DNA of 64,000 bases from Herbidospora mongoliensis (GCF_001570545.1 NZ_BBXD01000010.1:248001-312000); one strand, 5' to 3'; shown: positions 8,570 to 17,463, counted from the first letter of the stretch. Notes: generated by a model from the sequence alone, not told the origin. Numbers and translations: made by a program.

Positions 8570-8854
8570 ATGAACGTCGACCAGCTCGAACAGCTCTCCG
8601 CGAAGGAACTGCACGACCGCGCGGTCCGATATGCCGTGAGACACGGCGATTTCGGGTTCCTCTGGGACCTGCTGAAGGTGATCCCGGCGGCCCAGGGCGC
8701 CAGCGGGAGCGAAGACGAGTCGGCCAACGACCTCAGCCGGGTCTCCGCGCTGCTCAGCGACGCCCTCGCGTCGGGCGAGGGCAAACTCGGAGAGGCACTT
8801 CGCCCGGTCTACATCGAGTACCTCTCCAAACACGACGTCGATCTCGACGACTAG
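8570..8854 (+). CDS. Small conserved-looking protein of unknown function
   Basis: This 94-residue soluble, acidic protein begins MNVDQLEQLSAKELHDRA and ends in an acidic tail (HDVDLDD). The ATG at 8570 is preceded by GGGGGTGG, whereas the upstream in-frame start at 8525 has no ribosome-binding site. It is predicted mostly helical. The motif RHGDFGFLWDLLKVIPAAQ is distinctive, but I do not recognise a family. Its stop codon shares CTAG with the stop of the convergent ApbE gene (4-bp tail-to-tail overlap). No function is proposed. Confidence 0.6.
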   Translation: MNVDQLEQLSAKELHDRAVRYAVRHGDFGFLWDLLKVIPAAQGASGSEDESANDLSRVSALLSDALASGEGKLGEALRPVYIEYLSKHDVDLDD

Positions 8855-9669
8855 CTCGCCTTGACCTCTGGCCCGTACACGAGGAAGCCCGGCGTGCTGG
8901 TCACCCGGCCGTCGAGCCCGGTGAGCATCACGTCGTAGGGCGTCGCCTGGACGTCCTTCGGCAGGGCGACCTCGCGGGCGAACCGGCGGGCCCGGACCGA
9001 GCCCATGGCGTAGAGCGCCGCGGCGTACGCGCCCGCCGTCGCCAGGTCGGGCCCGACGACGGTCACGGAGGCCAGGTCGCCCTGCCCGCCGGAGCCCCCC
9101 GGCCGCTCGGCCGTGGCGACGGCCAGGTCGTGCGCGAACACGACGCGTGAGACGGCGCCTTCGCTGGGGTCCTTGAGACCGACCCGCCACGGCACTCCGG
9201 GCCGGGCGGAGCCGCGGACGCGGACGTCGCCGTCGGCGCTGACGCAGTGGTCCACCGCACCGGCGGCGGCCAGCGCGCGGGAGACCCGTTCGAGGGCCCA
9301 GTCGCGTACGTACGCGGCCCCCGCCGCGGCGCCGGCCGGGTCGCCCGCCGGGCCGCCGAAGAAGCCGTCCGTGGTCTTGCCGATCTCCGCGATCCGCTGG
9401 AGGACCTCGGTCAGTTCGGGCGAGGCCTCCTCCAGGGTGATCTCCCCCCGGGCCAGCCGGTTGAGCTCGCTGTCGTCCCGGCGGGTGCTGAAAGTTTCTT
9501 CGACCCAGCGCAGCCACTGGAAGGCGTCATCGAGGAGCGGCCGCAGCTCCCGCTGGGGGAGAGCCGTGCGGATGTCGATCCCGACATGCGACCCCATGAG
9601 GTCCTCAGCCCGGTGAGCACCGGGGAAGCGGTCGATACGGCGGGTGGTGGTGTCCGTAGAGGTAGTCAT
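8851..9669 (-). CDS. apbE: FAD:protein FMN transferase (ApbE family)
   Basis: The 272-residue protein shows the ApbE arrangement. It has an early MGSHVGIDI strand, the FSTRRDDSELNRL segment, TTDGFFGG (the usual TDGAFD-like region), a glycine/aspartate-rich SADGDVRVRG flavin-binding turn, and the C-terminal metal-binding region VVGPDLATAGAYAAALYAMG. ApbE proteins attach FMN to threonine in target flavoproteins, often ferric-reductase-like membrane or secreted proteins. It has no lipoprotein signal, unlike many family members. It is divergent from the response-regulator gene at 9819, and the 149-bp gap between them is locally AT-rich and should hold both promoters. Confidence 0.8.
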   Translation of the reverse strand: MTTSTDTTTRRIDRFPGAHRAEDLMGSHVGIDIRTALPQRELRPLLDDAFQWLRWVEETFSTRRDDSELNRLARGEITLEEASPELTEVLQRIAEIGKTTDGFFGGPAGDPAGAAAGAAYVRDWALERVSRALAAAGAVDHCVSADGDVRVRGSARPGVPWRVGLKDPSEGAVSRVVFAHDLAVATAERPGGSGGQGDLASVTVVGPDLATAGAYAAALYAMGSVRARRFAREVALPKDVQATPYDVMLTGLDGRVTSTPGFLVYGPEVKAS

Positions 9670-9818
9670 CGCACTCCTTCGTCTCCGACGGGAGGTACGC
9701 GCCGGAGCACGGACGCGTTCAACCCCGATAACGATTTAATCTCAACCCTTTCGTCCTTTTTAAGAGGTATGTCGGATTCTTTACGTTCCTCAGCGACTTT
9801 TCATCATCCGGCGGCACA

Positions 9819-10505
9819 ATGGCCGACGTGCCAGAGACCCGAGTGCTCGTCGTGGACGACGAGCCCGAAGTGCGGACCGCCATCGCCCGCGCGCTCCGCG
9901 TCGAGGGCCACCGCGTGGCCAGCGCCGTCGACGGCGTGACGGCTCTCGCGGCCATCGCCGGGAACGCCCCCGACGTGGTCGTCCTGGACGTGATGATGCC
10001 CGAGATGAACGGCCTGGAGGTCTGCCGCCGCCTCCGCAGGAACGGCGACCGCACCCCCGTCCTGATGCTGACGGCGCTGGACGGGGTGGGCGACCGGGTG
10101 GCGGGACTGGACGCCGGCGCCGACGACTACCTGGTCAAGCCGTTCGCCCTGGAGGAGCTCTTCGCCCGCGTCCGGGCCCTGCTGCGGCGCGCCGCCCCGC
10201 CTCCCGAGACCTCGTTCGCCGACCTGCACCTGCTGCCCGACCGGCGGCAGGCACAGCGCGGAACGCGGGTCTTCGACCTGACTCGCACCGAGTACGCCCT
10301 GCTGGAGCTGCTGATCCGCAACGGCGGCCAGGTCCTGACGCGGGAGGTCATCCTGGAGAGAATCTGGGGATACGAGTTCACCCCCGGGTCCAACTCCCTC
10401 GAGGTCTACATCCGTTACCTGCGCCGCAAGACCGAGGCCGACGGGGAGACGAGGCTCATCCAGACCGTCCACGGTCTGGGCTACGCGCTGCGGGAGCGTT
10501 CGTGA
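9819..10505 (+). CDS. OmpR-family response regulator
   Basis: This 228-residue protein has an N-terminal receiver domain: acidic pair in VVDDEPE, phosphoacceptor D57 in [13 protein letters not shown], and conserved Lys in DYLVKPF. It is followed by a C-terminal winged-helix DNA-binding domain ([19 protein letters not shown] ... IRYLRRKTE). Its TGA overlaps the GTG of the next gene by four bases, so it is translationally coupled to the sensor kinase. The target genes are unknown. Nothing in the sequence ties the pair to the biosynthetic locus downstream. Confidence 0.92.
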   Translation: MADVPETRVLVVDDEPEVRTAIARALRVEGHRVASAVDGVTALAAIAGNAPDVVVLDVMMPEMNGLEVCRRLRRNGDRTPVLMLTALDGVGDRVAGLDAGADDYLVKPFALEELFARVRALLRRAAPPPETSFADLHLLPDRRQAQRGTRVFDLTRTEYALLELLIRNGGQVLTREVILERIWGYEFTPGSNSLEVYIRYLRRKTEADGETRLIQTVHGLGYALRERS

Positions 10506-11542
10506 AACTGCACTGGCGGATGGCCCTGGCCTCGGCACTGGCCGGGGCGGTCAGCGTGATCGTGGTCATCTACGCGGCCTGGCGGATCACCTGCAACCGC
10601 GTCGAGTCGGCGATGGGAAGCTACGGATACCGTCCGCCGGCCGGGGTCCTCGCCGGGTTGACCGAGGTGACCGACCTCGGCTGGCCGTTCTTCGCGATCG
10701 CCCTCGGCGGCCTGTGCCTGTCCGGCGCGCTGGGCTGGATCGCGGCCTGGACGGGCCTGCGCCCGGTCGGGAAGTTCAAGGACGCCGCCCAGCGGGTCGC
10801 CGCGACCAGCGACCTCACCACCCGCATCGACGTGACCGGCGACGACGAGCTCGGCAGCCTGGCCCGCAGCTTCAACACGATGCTCGACGCGCTCGAACGC
10901 TCGGCCAAGGCCCAGAAGCGCCTGGTGGCCGACGCCTCCCACGAGCTGCGCACCCCCCTCACCGCCGTCCGCACCAACGCCGAACTCCTCCAGCGCGGCA
11001 AACTGCCCGCCGGGGAGCGGGAAGAGGTCGAGGCCGCGGTGATCAGCGGCCTGGAGGAACTGACCGGCCTGGTCTCCGACATCGTCGAACTGGCCCGCGA
11101 CGAGGAACCCCAGGCCTTGGTGGAGCCGCTGCGCCTCGACGAGATCGTCACCCGGGAGATCTCCCGGGCCTCGGCCCACTGGCCCCTCACCCGTTACGCC
11201 TCCGAGTTGGAGCCCGTAGTGGTCCACGGCGTGGCCGACCGGGTGTCCCGGGCGGTGGGCAACGTGCTGGACAACGCGGCCAAATACAGCCCCACGGGGT
11301 CCGCCGTGGAGGTCCTGCTCAGGGACGGCGTGCTGACCGTCCGCGATCACGGCCCCGGCATCGCCGTCGACGATCTGCCGCATGTCTTCGACCGCTTCTA
11401 CCGCTCGTCCAGCGCCCGCTCCCAGCCCGGGTCAGGGCTGGGCCTCGCCATCGTCCGCCAGGTGGTCGACAGCCACGGCGGTTCCGTTTCCGCAGGTCCC
11501 GCTCCTGGCGGGGGAACGCTCGTCCGGCTGGCCTTCCCGTAG
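10502..11542 (+). CDS. Membrane sensor histidine kinase
   Basis: The 346-residue protein has two transmembrane helices (about residues 7-27 and 61-84) flanking a short extracytoplasmic loop. A HAMP linker follows ([20 protein letters not shown]), then the HisKA box with H147 in [10 protein letters not shown], and the HATPase domain with N box [21 protein letters not shown] and GSGLGLAIV. The start is GTG, overlapping the response-regulator stop. The very small sensor loop (about 33 residues) suggests it senses membrane or envelope state rather than a large ligand. The pair is arranged like PrrAB/MprAB-type systems, but the stimulus is unknown. Confidence 0.9.
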   Translation: MKLHWRMALASALAGAVSVIVVIYAAWRITCNRVESAMGSYGYRPPAGVLAGLTEVTDLGWPFFAIALGGLCLSGALGWIAAWTGLRPVGKFKDAAQRVAATSDLTTRIDVTGDDELGSLARSFNTMLDALERSAKAQKRLVADASHELRTPLTAVRTNAELLQRGKLPAGEREEVEAAVISGLEELTGLVSDIVELARDEEPQALVEPLRLDEIVTREISRASAHWPLTRYASELEPVVVHGVADRVSRAVGNVLDNAAKYSPTGSAVEVLLRDGVLTVRDHGPGIAVDDLPHVFDRFYRSSSARSQPGSGLGLAIVRQVVDSHGGSVSAGPAPGGGTLVRLAFP

Positions 11543-11553
11543 GGTGCTGCTCT

Positions 11554-11943
11554 ATGGGAGATGTACGGGTTTCGCGGACCCCGTCCGGCTTTGTCGCCAC
11601 CAATGAACGAGGCGCCTCGGTGGCCCTCGGACACGGCGAGGGGCAGTTCGGGGCGGTCGAACTGCTTCAGGTCGCCGTAGGGGCCTGCAACGCCATGACG
11701 GTCGAGCCGTTGACCGCTCAGCGGGGGCTCCGGCTGTCCGAGCTTTCTGTGACGGTCAGCGCCGAAAGGTCTGCTCCGACCCTCCTGGGCAAAGTGACGG
11801 TCAGCTACGAAATCGAGCTGCCCGAGGGCATGACGATGGCCAAGTTCCACGAAATAGCCCAGCGTGTGCACGACAGGCACTGCATCGTGAGCCGATCCCT
11901 GGAAGCCGGGACCGAGGTCAAGCTCGACCTGCCGCACTCCTGA
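11554..11943 (+). CDS. OsmC-family protein
   Basis: This 129-residue protein fits the OsmC/Ohr superfamily by length and by two cysteines in the expected contexts, VGACNAMTVEPL and DRHCIVSRSL. In this family the cysteines form the thiol-peroxidase pair acting on organic hydroperoxides. The ATG at 11554 lies 11 bp after the kinase stop, so it may be co-transcribed with the two-component genes. It converges on the alpha/beta hydrolase at 12219. The intervening 275 bp carries three stem-loops described separately. Confidence 0.8.
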   Translation: MGDVRVSRTPSGFVATNERGASVALGHGEGQFGAVELLQVAVGACNAMTVEPLTAQRGLRLSELSVTVSAERSAPTLLGKVTVSYEIELPEGMTMAKFHEIAQRVHDRHCIVSRSLEAGTEVKLDLPHS

Positions 11944-12054
11944 GAGTTAGACCAACAACCGGCTGTGGCATTGCGTGGTCCTTAAGGTCGGTTCAGTAAC
12001 GTGGAAGCAGGTCAAGGGGGCTGGAAAGCCGCCACACAAGCCTTTTTCCCATAA

Positions 12055-12178
12055 GGGCGCGGAGGGGGAACCGCGCCCGAGAGCGGGGGAAGCCGTCCAG
12101 ACGTCTTTGGGGGAGGACGTCTCGGCGGCACCGCTTGGAGTCGGGGCCGGTCGCAGTTGGGGGACTGCGGCCGGCCCC
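12055..12178. ncRNA. Candidate structured RNA or composite terminator: three stem-loops with G5/C5 loops
   Basis: Three inverted repeats occur in 124 bp. The first has arms GGGCGCGG/CCGCGCCC at 12055-12062 and 12071-12078. The second has arms AGACGTC/GACGTCT at 12099-12105 and 12116-12122. The third has 15-nt arms at 12143-12157 and 12164-12178 with one mismatch. Each loop contains exactly five G on the plus strand (five C on the minus strand). It lies between convergent genes (stops at 11943 and 12219). C-rich loops on tandem hairpins recall the actinobacterial 6C RNA, but there the run is six or more C. The third hairpin could equally be a U-less actinobacterial terminator. Strand is undecided. 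Confidence 0.35.
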
Positions 12179-12218
12179 GACGTATGCCCGGGGGTCGCCG
12201 CGTTCAACGGGTGCCTGC

Positions 12219-12875
12219 TTACGCGTCCACGGCCTTCATGAACTCGTCGTGGTGGCCGTACCAGACGTGGTGGTCCGCGCCCTTGATGGTGATCGCGCCC
12301 TCGGTCTCCTCCGGGACGAAGCGGCTGCCCTCCGGTCTGATGACCAGGCCCTGCTGGGGTGGCGTGAAGTCCTTGCCGGCCGCGTTGAGCAACAACGCCA
12401 CCGCTGTCTCCACGTCGAAGTGCTTGGCCGCCTCGGCCTCCACCTCCCGGTCGACCTCGTGCCAATCCGGGTGCCGGTCCGTCAGGGTGGCGAGGGTCCG
12501 CTTGGCCTTGGCCTTCACGTACGTCGAGCGCAGCGCGTCTTCCGGGATCGTGTGGCTCGGGCCCGCCGGGGTGTCCACGTACACGACGCGCTCCGCGGTG
12601 AGGGCGGTTCCCAGGATGAAGGACCCCATCGAGTGGGCGATGGCCAGGTCGATCTCGGCCGGGACGGCTTGGAAGAGTTCCAGCGCCATCCGTTCCACCG
12701 TCGCGTCATGCATAGGCGCGCTGCGGCCGTGGCCCGGGAGGTCGACGGCCAGCACGTGGTAGCCGCGTGAGGCCAGGTCGGGCCCCACCTGCCACCAGCA
12801 GCCCGAGTCCGACAGGATGCCGTGGACCAGGACCGCTGTCTTCTCGCCGGTGCCCCATTCTCGGACGTTCAGCAT
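12219..12875 (-). CDS. Alpha/beta hydrolase at the end of the biosynthetic operon
   Basis: The 218-residue protein has an alpha/beta-hydrolase layout. The oxyanion segment is VLVHGILSDSGCWW, followed by VDLPGHGRS. The nucleophile elbow is AHSMGS (first Gly of G-x-S-x-G replaced by Ala), and the C-terminal catalytic His is in GADHHVWYG. The cap region is small. Its ATG overlaps the phzE stop by 7 bp, so it is the last gene of the minus-strand operon. A role as thioesterase or editing hydrolase that releases or trims a carrier-bound or amide/ester intermediate is plausible from position only. A self-protection hydrolase is an alternative. Confidence 0.75.
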   Translation of the reverse strand: MLNVREWGTGEKTAVLVHGILSDSGCWWQVGPDLASRGYHVLAVDLPGHGRSAPMHDATVERMALELFQAVPAEIDLAIAHSMGSFILGTALTAERVVYVDTPAGPSHTIPEDALRSTYVKAKAKRTLATLTDRHPDWHEVDREVEAEAAKHFDVETAVALLLNAAGKDFTPPQQGLVIRPEGSRFVPEETEGAITIKGADHHVWYGHHDEFMKAVDA

Positions 12876-14719
12876 GTGGCGTCCTCTCTCGTGAGTCTCT
12901 TGAGCAGGTCGGCCAGGATCTCCACGCCGTTCCTCGTCAGGACCGACGCCGGGTGGAACTGGACCGACGCGAAACCCGGGCCGATGAGGGCGTGGACCTC
13001 GTCCTCTTCCCTGGAGACGGCGATCTCACCGAGAAAGTCGGTCGAACAGCGGGCGGCGAAGGTGTTGTAGAAGCCGACCTGTTCCCTGCGGCCGAAGAAC
13101 GGGATGGTGCGCTGGACGCCCTGGTTGGGGAACGGGTTCCTCGTGATCGAAAGGCCCAGCAGGGTGCAGAGCACCTGGTGGCCCAGGCAGACCGCCAGGA
13201 AGGGGATACGGCGGTCCAGCAGTTCGCGGGTCGTCTCGCGCAGGCGGGCGATCTTGGGGTGGCGCAGGTCGCGGGGGTCGCCGGGGCCGGGGCCGACGAT
13301 CACCAGGTCGTGGTCGCCGACGTCGTAGGGCTCGTCGTAGCGGGTGACCGTCACGTCGCAGCCCAGCGCGCGGATGATGTGGCGGGCCATCGCGGTGAAG
13401 GTGTCTTCGGCGTCGATGACCAGGACGCGGAGGCCGGACAGTTCCGGCACCCTGCGGTCTCGGGACTCCGGGCCCTCGAACCAGAAGCCCGCCAGGGGTT
13501 CGTTGCGGGACATCAGGGCCTGGTAGATGGCCGGGTGGCCGTTCAGGCCGGCGGGGGCGTCGCGGCAGGTCCCGCCCTGTAAGGCTTCCAGGAGGCCGGC
13601 CGCCTTGGCGCGGGTCTCGGCCGCCTCCGAGGCCGGGTCGCTGTCGCGGACCAGGGTCGCGCCGACCGAGATGCGCATTTCTCCCTCGGACGAGATGTCC
13701 GCTGTGCGGATCAGGATCGCCGAGTCCAGTGAACGGTCGCCCGCCGGGTCGCGGCCGATGAGGGCCACCATGCCCGCGTAGTAGTCGCGGCCTTCCGGTT
13801 CGAACTTGGAGATCACGCGGCAGGCGCTCTCCAACGGTCCTCCGGTCACGGTCGGGGCGAACAGCGTCTCTCGGAGGATGTCTCTGACGTCCAGGGAGCT
13901 GCGGCCCTCGATCAGATATTCGGTGTGGGCGATGCGGGCCAGTTGCTTCAGGTGGGGGCCGATCGCGCGGCCACCCTGTTCGCAGACGCGGCCCATCATC
14001 TTGAGTTCCTCGTCGAGGACCATGTAAAGCTCGCCGGCCTCCTTGTCGTCGTCCAGGAAGTCGAGGACGCCGGGGAGTTCGGGGCCGCTCCTCGGATATC
14101 GGTAGGTGCCGCTGATGGGGTTCATCACGACGTTTCCCGATTCCAGGGTGATGTGGCGTTCGGGGGAGGAGCCGACGAACGTCCGCGTGCCGGTCCAGAT
14201 GACGAAGGTCCAGTGGCAGCCGGGGTCTCTCCCCAGGAGGCGGCGGAAGTACGACAGCGCGGAGAGATGGGACCAGTCGTCGATCTTGGCGCTGAAGGTT
14301 CGTTTGATGACGAAGTTGGCGCCCGTTCCCTCGCCGATCTCCTCGGCCAGCACGCGGCGGACGACGGCTTCGTACTCTGCGTCCGTGGTGTCGAAGGAGT
14401 CGTCCCGCAGGACGATCGGTTCGTTCGGGAGGACGCGCAGGGCGTCCTCGACGGACAGTGTCGACTGGTCGGTCACGGTCATCGCCAGCAGGGGGGCCGC
14501 GTCGTCGGGGCACTCGTAGCCCCGCTCCCGGATCTGGCGGTAGGGGAGCACGACCAGCGTCTCGTGGCGGTCGGCGCCCTCGTCGGAGAGGGGGATGTCG
14601 GCGATCCGCTCGTAGGCCGAGATGTCGCCCACGAGCACGTCGATCTCGGAGACGTCAGAACCCGGGCGGTGCAGCAGGGCGAAAGGGGGCGGGTCGGTGC
14701 TCAGCAGCCGGTCTAACAT
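12869..14719 (-). CDS. phzE: 2-amino-2-deoxyisochorismate synthase (PhzE-type, fused anthranilate-synthase I and glutaminase domains)
   Basis: This 616-residue protein fuses a chorismate-binding domain (about 1-400; motifs NPISGTYRYPRSGPE, FAPTVTGGPLESACRVI, SVGATLVRDSDP) to a class I glutamine amidotransferase (about 430-616; nucleophile C511 in AVCLGHQVLC). PhzE converts chorismate and glutamine to 2-amino-2-deoxyisochorismate. The glutaminase His is H589 in QFHPAS; the usual Glu of HPES is Ala591 here. The ATG overlaps the phzD stop by 7 bp with GGGATC just upstream. With PhzD and the EntA-like dehydrogenase it should supply 3-hydroxyanthranilate. No phzF, phzG or phzA/B is present, so a phenazine product is unlikely. 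Confidence 0.88.
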   Translation of the reverse strand: MLDRLLSTDPPPFALLHRPGSDVSEIDVLVGDISAYERIADIPLSDEGADRHETLVVLPYRQIRERGYECPDDAAPLLAMTVTDQSTLSVEDALRVLPNEPIVLRDDSFDTTDAEYEAVVRRVLAEEIGEGTGANFVIKRTFSAKIDDWSHLSALSYFRRLLGRDPGCHWTFVIWTGTRTFVGSSPERHITLESGNVVMNPISGTYRYPRSGPELPGVLDFLDDDKEAGELYMVLDEELKMMGRVCEQGGRAIGPHLKQLARIAHTEYLIEGRSSLDVRDILRETLFAPTVTGGPLESACRVISKFEPEGRDYYAGMVALIGRDPAGDRSLDSAILIRTADISSEGEMRISVGATLVRDSDPASEAAETRAKAAGLLEALQGGTCRDAPAGLNGHPAIYQALMSRNEPLAGFWFEGPESRDRRVPELSGLRVLVIDAEDTFTAMARHIIRALGCDVTVTRYDEPYDVGDHDLVIVGPGPGDPRDLRHPKIARLRETTRELLDRRIPFLAVCLGHQVLCTLLGLSITRNPFPNQGVQRTIPFFGRREQVGFYNTFAARCSTDFLGEIAVSREEDEVHALIGPGFASVQFHPASVLTRNGVEILADLLKRLTREDATC

Positions 14720-15339
14720 GATCCCTCCATCGACGAGAGCACACCCCGGGTCGTGATGGTCACCGCGCAGCGGGAGGCCGCGTAGTCGAGGGCCAGGCGG
14801 TGGAAGTCCGGGGTGAAGTCGGCGATCGCGTCGGCCACGACGAAGGTCTGGATGTCGTGGGAGAAGCTCTCGTGGGCGGTCATCAGGATGCCCACGTGGG
14901 CGTACACGCCGCAGATGACGAGCTGGTCGCGGCCCTGCTCGCGCAGCATCCGCAGCAGGTCGGTGCGGCAGAACGCGCTCGGCCGCCACTTGGTCAGGAC
15001 CACGTCGCCGGGTGACGGCTCCAGGAAGGGGACGATCGCCCGGTGCGCGGGGTCGGCGGTCATGCCGGGGCCCCAGAAGTCCATCAGGAGCCCTCGGTCC
15101 TCGGTGCTCATACCGCCGGGCTGGGCGGTGTAGTAGACCGGCGCGCCGATCTCGGAGAACCGGTCCTTCAACGCGCCCACGTTCCCCAGCAGCGCCGACG
15201 GGTCGGTGAACGGGCTCAGGAAGTAGTTCTGCATGTCGTGGACCAGCAGCGCGGCCCGGGAAGGGTCGACCTGCCACTGGGCGATGTTCTCGGGGAGCTC
15301 GGTCGGCATCGGGTAGGGCTCGATCGCGGGGATCGCCAT
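14713..15339 (-). CDS. phzD: PhzD-type isochorismatase (trans-2,3-dihydro-3-hydroxyanthranilate forming)
   Basis: The 208-residue protein matches PhzD in length and motifs. Catalytic D35 is in LLVHDMQNYF, K117 in LTKWRPSAF, then CGVYAHVGILMT, VADAIADF and YAASRCA. In EntB-type isochorismatases the GVYAHVG loop is followed by Cys; here it is Ile151, as in PhzD, which cleaves the vinyl ether of 2-amino-2-deoxyisochorismate to pyruvate and 2,3-dihydro-3-hydroxyanthranilate. I use the ATG at 15339 because AGGAG precedes it. The in-frame GTG at 15384 lies inside a repeated intergenic element. It has no C-terminal carrier domain, unlike EntB. Confidence 0.88.
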   Translation of the reverse strand: MAIPAIEPYPMPTELPENIAQWQVDPSRAALLVHDMQNYFLSPFTDPSALLGNVGALKDRFSEIGAPVYYTAQPGGMSTEDRGLLMDFWGPGMTADPAHRAIVPFLEPSPGDVVLTKWRPSAFCRTDLLRMLREQGRDQLVICGVYAHVGILMTAHESFSHDIQTFVVADAIADFTPDFHRLALDYAASRCAVTITTRGVLSSMEGSC

Positions 15340-15351
15340 GGTTGAACAACT

Positions 15352-15414
15352 CCTGTCTTCCGGCAGATTCACGGCGCGAGCCACGGCCGGCCTGCGGCCG
15401 TCCGCGTCTCGCTT
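15352..15414 (-). repeat. Duplicated intergenic element, copy A
   Basis: About 63 bp between the dehydrogenase stop and phzD is nearly identical to 23655-23718. On the minus strand both copies begin right at the upstream stop codon with AGCGAGACGC, continue through a GGCC-rich hairpin (GGCCGCAGGCC here), then GTGGCTCGCGC and GTGAA(T/C)CTGCC, and end in (A)GACAGG, which is part of the ribosome-binding region of the next gene. The hairpin could attenuate or process the long transcript. Confidence 0.75.
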
Positions 15415-16111
15415 AGACGCCCAGTGAGGCGCCTCCGTCGACCGTCAGGTCCTGCATGGTGATGTGCGCGGCCCGGTCGGAGAGCAGGAACGCGACCGCG
15501 TCCGCGACATCCGAGGGCTGGGCCACCCGGCCCAGGGGGATTCCGACCCTGTACGCCTCCGGCGACCCTTCGACCGAGGTCAGCAGTGCGTCGGAGCCGT
15601 CCCAGAGGCCGGTCAGCATGGGGGTGTCCGTGGAGCCGGGCGCGACGACGTTGCAGCGGATGTGGAACTCGGCCAGTTCCAGCCCCAGACACTTGGTGAA
15701 GGCGGTGGCCGCGGCCTTGGAGGCGGCGTAGGCGGCCATGTTCTGGCGTGCGGTCTTCGAGGCGTTGGAGGCGACCGTCACGATCGCCCCCGCGCGCCGG
15801 GGGATCATCCGCCGGGCGACGGCCCGGGACACGTGGAAGACGCCGGAGGTGTTGACCGCCATCGTGGCGGCCCAGTCGGCGTCCGACAGTTCCACGGCCT
15901 TGCCGGTCCGCAGGATCCCGGCCGTGTTGACCAGCGCGGTGATGGGTCCCGTGGAGTCCTCGATCCGATCGACGAACGCCTCGACCTGCTCGGACGAGGT
16001 CACGTCGGCGTCGTCCACGTCCAGGCCGACCACGGTGAAGCCGTCGTCGGTCAGCCGCTTGGCGACCGCCGCGCCGATTCCTCCGGAGGCACCGGTGACC
16101 AGGGCGATCAT
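15413..16111 (-). CDS. EntA/DhbA-type SDR, probable 2,3-dihydro-3-hydroxyanthranilate dehydrogenase
   Basis: This 232-residue classical SDR has the cofactor motif VTGASGGIG, an NTAGIL strand, and the active site Y-A-A-S-K in [10 protein letters not shown]. Its C-terminal signature [15 protein letters not shown] is characteristic of 2,3-dihydro-2,3-dihydroxybenzoate dehydrogenases (EntA/DhbA). In 3-hydroxyanthranilate pathways such enzymes oxidise the PhzD product to the aromatic acid, which fits its place directly before phzD-phzE. The ATG overlaps the amidohydrolase stop (ATGA). The alternative, 2,3-dihydroxybenzoate formation, is less likely because the isochorismatase is PhzD-like and the chorismate enzyme is PhzE-like. 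Confidence 0.85.
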   Translation of the reverse strand: MIALVTGASGGIGAAVAKRLTDDGFTVVGLDVDDADVTSSEQVEAFVDRIEDSTGPITALVNTAGILRTGKAVELSDADWAATMAVNTSGVFHVSRAVARRMIPRRAGAIVTVASNASKTARQNMAAYAASKAAATAFTKCLGLELAEFHIRCNVVAPGSTDTPMLTGLWDGSDALLTSVEGSPEAYRVGIPLGRVAQPSDVADAVAFLLSDRAAHITMQDLTVDGGASLGV

Positions 16112-17463
16112 GACAGCTCCACCCCCAGGCAGCGGACCGAGAACGACGTCAGAGCCTCCAGGTAGGAGTCGCGCAGCGCGTTCTCGTCGGCCTTCACGAC
16201 CTGCCCGTTCACGATGACCGTCTCGATGTCGGCCGACCCGCCGAGGGTCAGGAACGCCTCCAGCGGACGGGGGTTGAGCAGGTAGCGCCAGTCGTCGGCC
16301 CGGATCAGCACCAGGTCGGCGCGCTTGCCGACCTCCAGCGACCCGACGTCGGCGAACCCGAGTCCCTTCGCGGCGACGCGGGTGGCCATGGCGAGGGCGT
16401 CGGTGGGCAGCAGGGCGGTCGGATCGGCGGCCATCTCCGTGTACGTCTGCCACGCCGCCGTCATGTTCTCCGCCATCCCCGGCACGGGCGTCGAAGCCCC
16501 GTCGGTCGACAACGACACGTCGAGCCCGGCCTCCCGGAGCGCGGGGATCTGCCGCGTCTCGGTCATGGTCGACTCGCCGGCGGGCCCGTATTTGGCGGGG
16601 GAGTGGGTGATGTGCGCCCCCGCCCGGACGAGCAGGTCTCTCTCCTCCGATGAGGCGAACGCGCAGTGCACCGCCGTGAACCGCTCGTCGAGCAGGCCGA
16701 GGTCGGCGAACCGGCGTACCGGAGCGACTCCGAACCAGGCGCGCATGGCCTCGGTCTCGTTGCGCAGCGCGCCCACGTGGGCGGCGAACGGCAGATCGTG
16801 CTTCTCGCAGAGGTCCCGGAGGCCGGCGCCGAGCTCGTCGGTCATGTTGGTGCCGTACACGGCGGTGGGTCTGACCCGCACGAACGAATCCCGCAGATCC
16901 ATGAGCGCGGAGACCCGGGCCAGGACCTCGTCGGCGTCGCGGGTGCGGCGGCCGCAGACCGTGTCGCTCGCCCACGCCGACACCGACAGCCGCATCCCGA
17001 ACTCGCGCGCGGCCTGGGCCAGCGCGGCGGGCTTGTTGACCGACCCGACGTCGCCCAGGGTCGTCACGCCGGAGCGGAGCTGTGTCCACAGCGAATAGCG
17101 GGCGATGGCCAGCGCCTCGTCGTCGGTGAGGGCGTCGACCAGGCCGTAGAAGCGGTCGAACGCCATCGAGATGGCCGGGATGTCGCCGCCGTGGGCCATG
17201 AAGGCCGGCTTGTCGTCCCGGTCCGACGGGGGGCGCAGCGCGCCCTTGAACGGGTAGCGCAGGGCGAACATCTCGTGCCAGTGCGGGTTCACGAAGCCGG
17301 GCAGCACCAGCATCCCGGTGGCGTCGATCACCTCGGCGTCATCGGCATGATCGACCAGTCCGGCGATCAGACCGTCTTCCACCAGCACCGATCCGCCGGG
17401 GATGACCCCGTGCGCGGGATCGGCGGGGTAGACGGTCCCGCCCTTGATCAGGAGGCGGCTCAT
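16108..17463 (-). CDS. Amidohydrolase-superfamily enzyme, candidate benzoxazole cyclase
   Basis: The 451-residue protein has the cytosine deaminase/chlorohydrolase-like fold. The N-terminal small barrel (MSRLLIKGGTVYPAD) is followed by the metal pair in NPHWHEMF, further ligands in FAAHVGA and VHCAFASS, and a late aspartate in LSTDGAST. Its C-terminus is KRADLVLIRADDWRYLLNP. Amidohydrolases of this type form the benzoxazole ring in the A33853 and nataxazole pathways, by cyclodehydration of an N-acyl-3-hydroxyanthranilate, acting with an acyl-activating enzyme. The setting here (3-hydroxyanthranilate supply, aryl-AMP ligase, carrier protein) makes that the best guess. ATGA overlaps link it to the carrier protein upstream and the dehydrogenase downstream. 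Confidence 0.78.
   Translation of the reverse strand: MSRLLIKGGTVYPADPAHGVIPGGSVLVEDGLIAGLVDHADDAEVIDATGMLVLPGFVNPHWHEMFALRYPFKGALRPPSDRDDKPAFMAHGGDIPAISMAFDRFYGLVDALTDDEALAIARYSLWTQLRSGVTTLGDVGSVNKPAALAQAAREFGMRLSVSAWASDTVCGRRTRDADEVLARVSALMDLRDSFVRVRPTAVYGTNMTDELGAGLRDLCEKHDLPFAAHVGALRNETEAMRAWFGVAPVRRFADLGLLDERFTAVHCAFASSEERDLLVRAGAHITHSPAKYGPAGESTMTETRQIPALREAGLDVSLSTDGASTPVPGMAENMTAAWQTYTEMAADPTALLPTDALAMATRVAAKGLGFADVGSLEVGKRADLVLIRADDWRYLLNPRPLEAFLTLGGSADIETVIVNGQVVKADENALRDSYLEALTSFSVRCLGVELS

Noticed and set aside
11975-12241. Small plus-strand open frame in the gap after the OsmC gene
   Set aside because: It starts with GTG without a ribosome-binding site, runs through the three stem-loops and overlaps the convergent hydrolase. 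The composition looks non-coding.
12869-16111. Phenazine biosynthesis
   Set aside because: phzE and phzD are present but phzF, phzA/B and phzG are absent. The EntA-type dehydrogenase diverts the intermediate to 3-hydroxyanthranilate.
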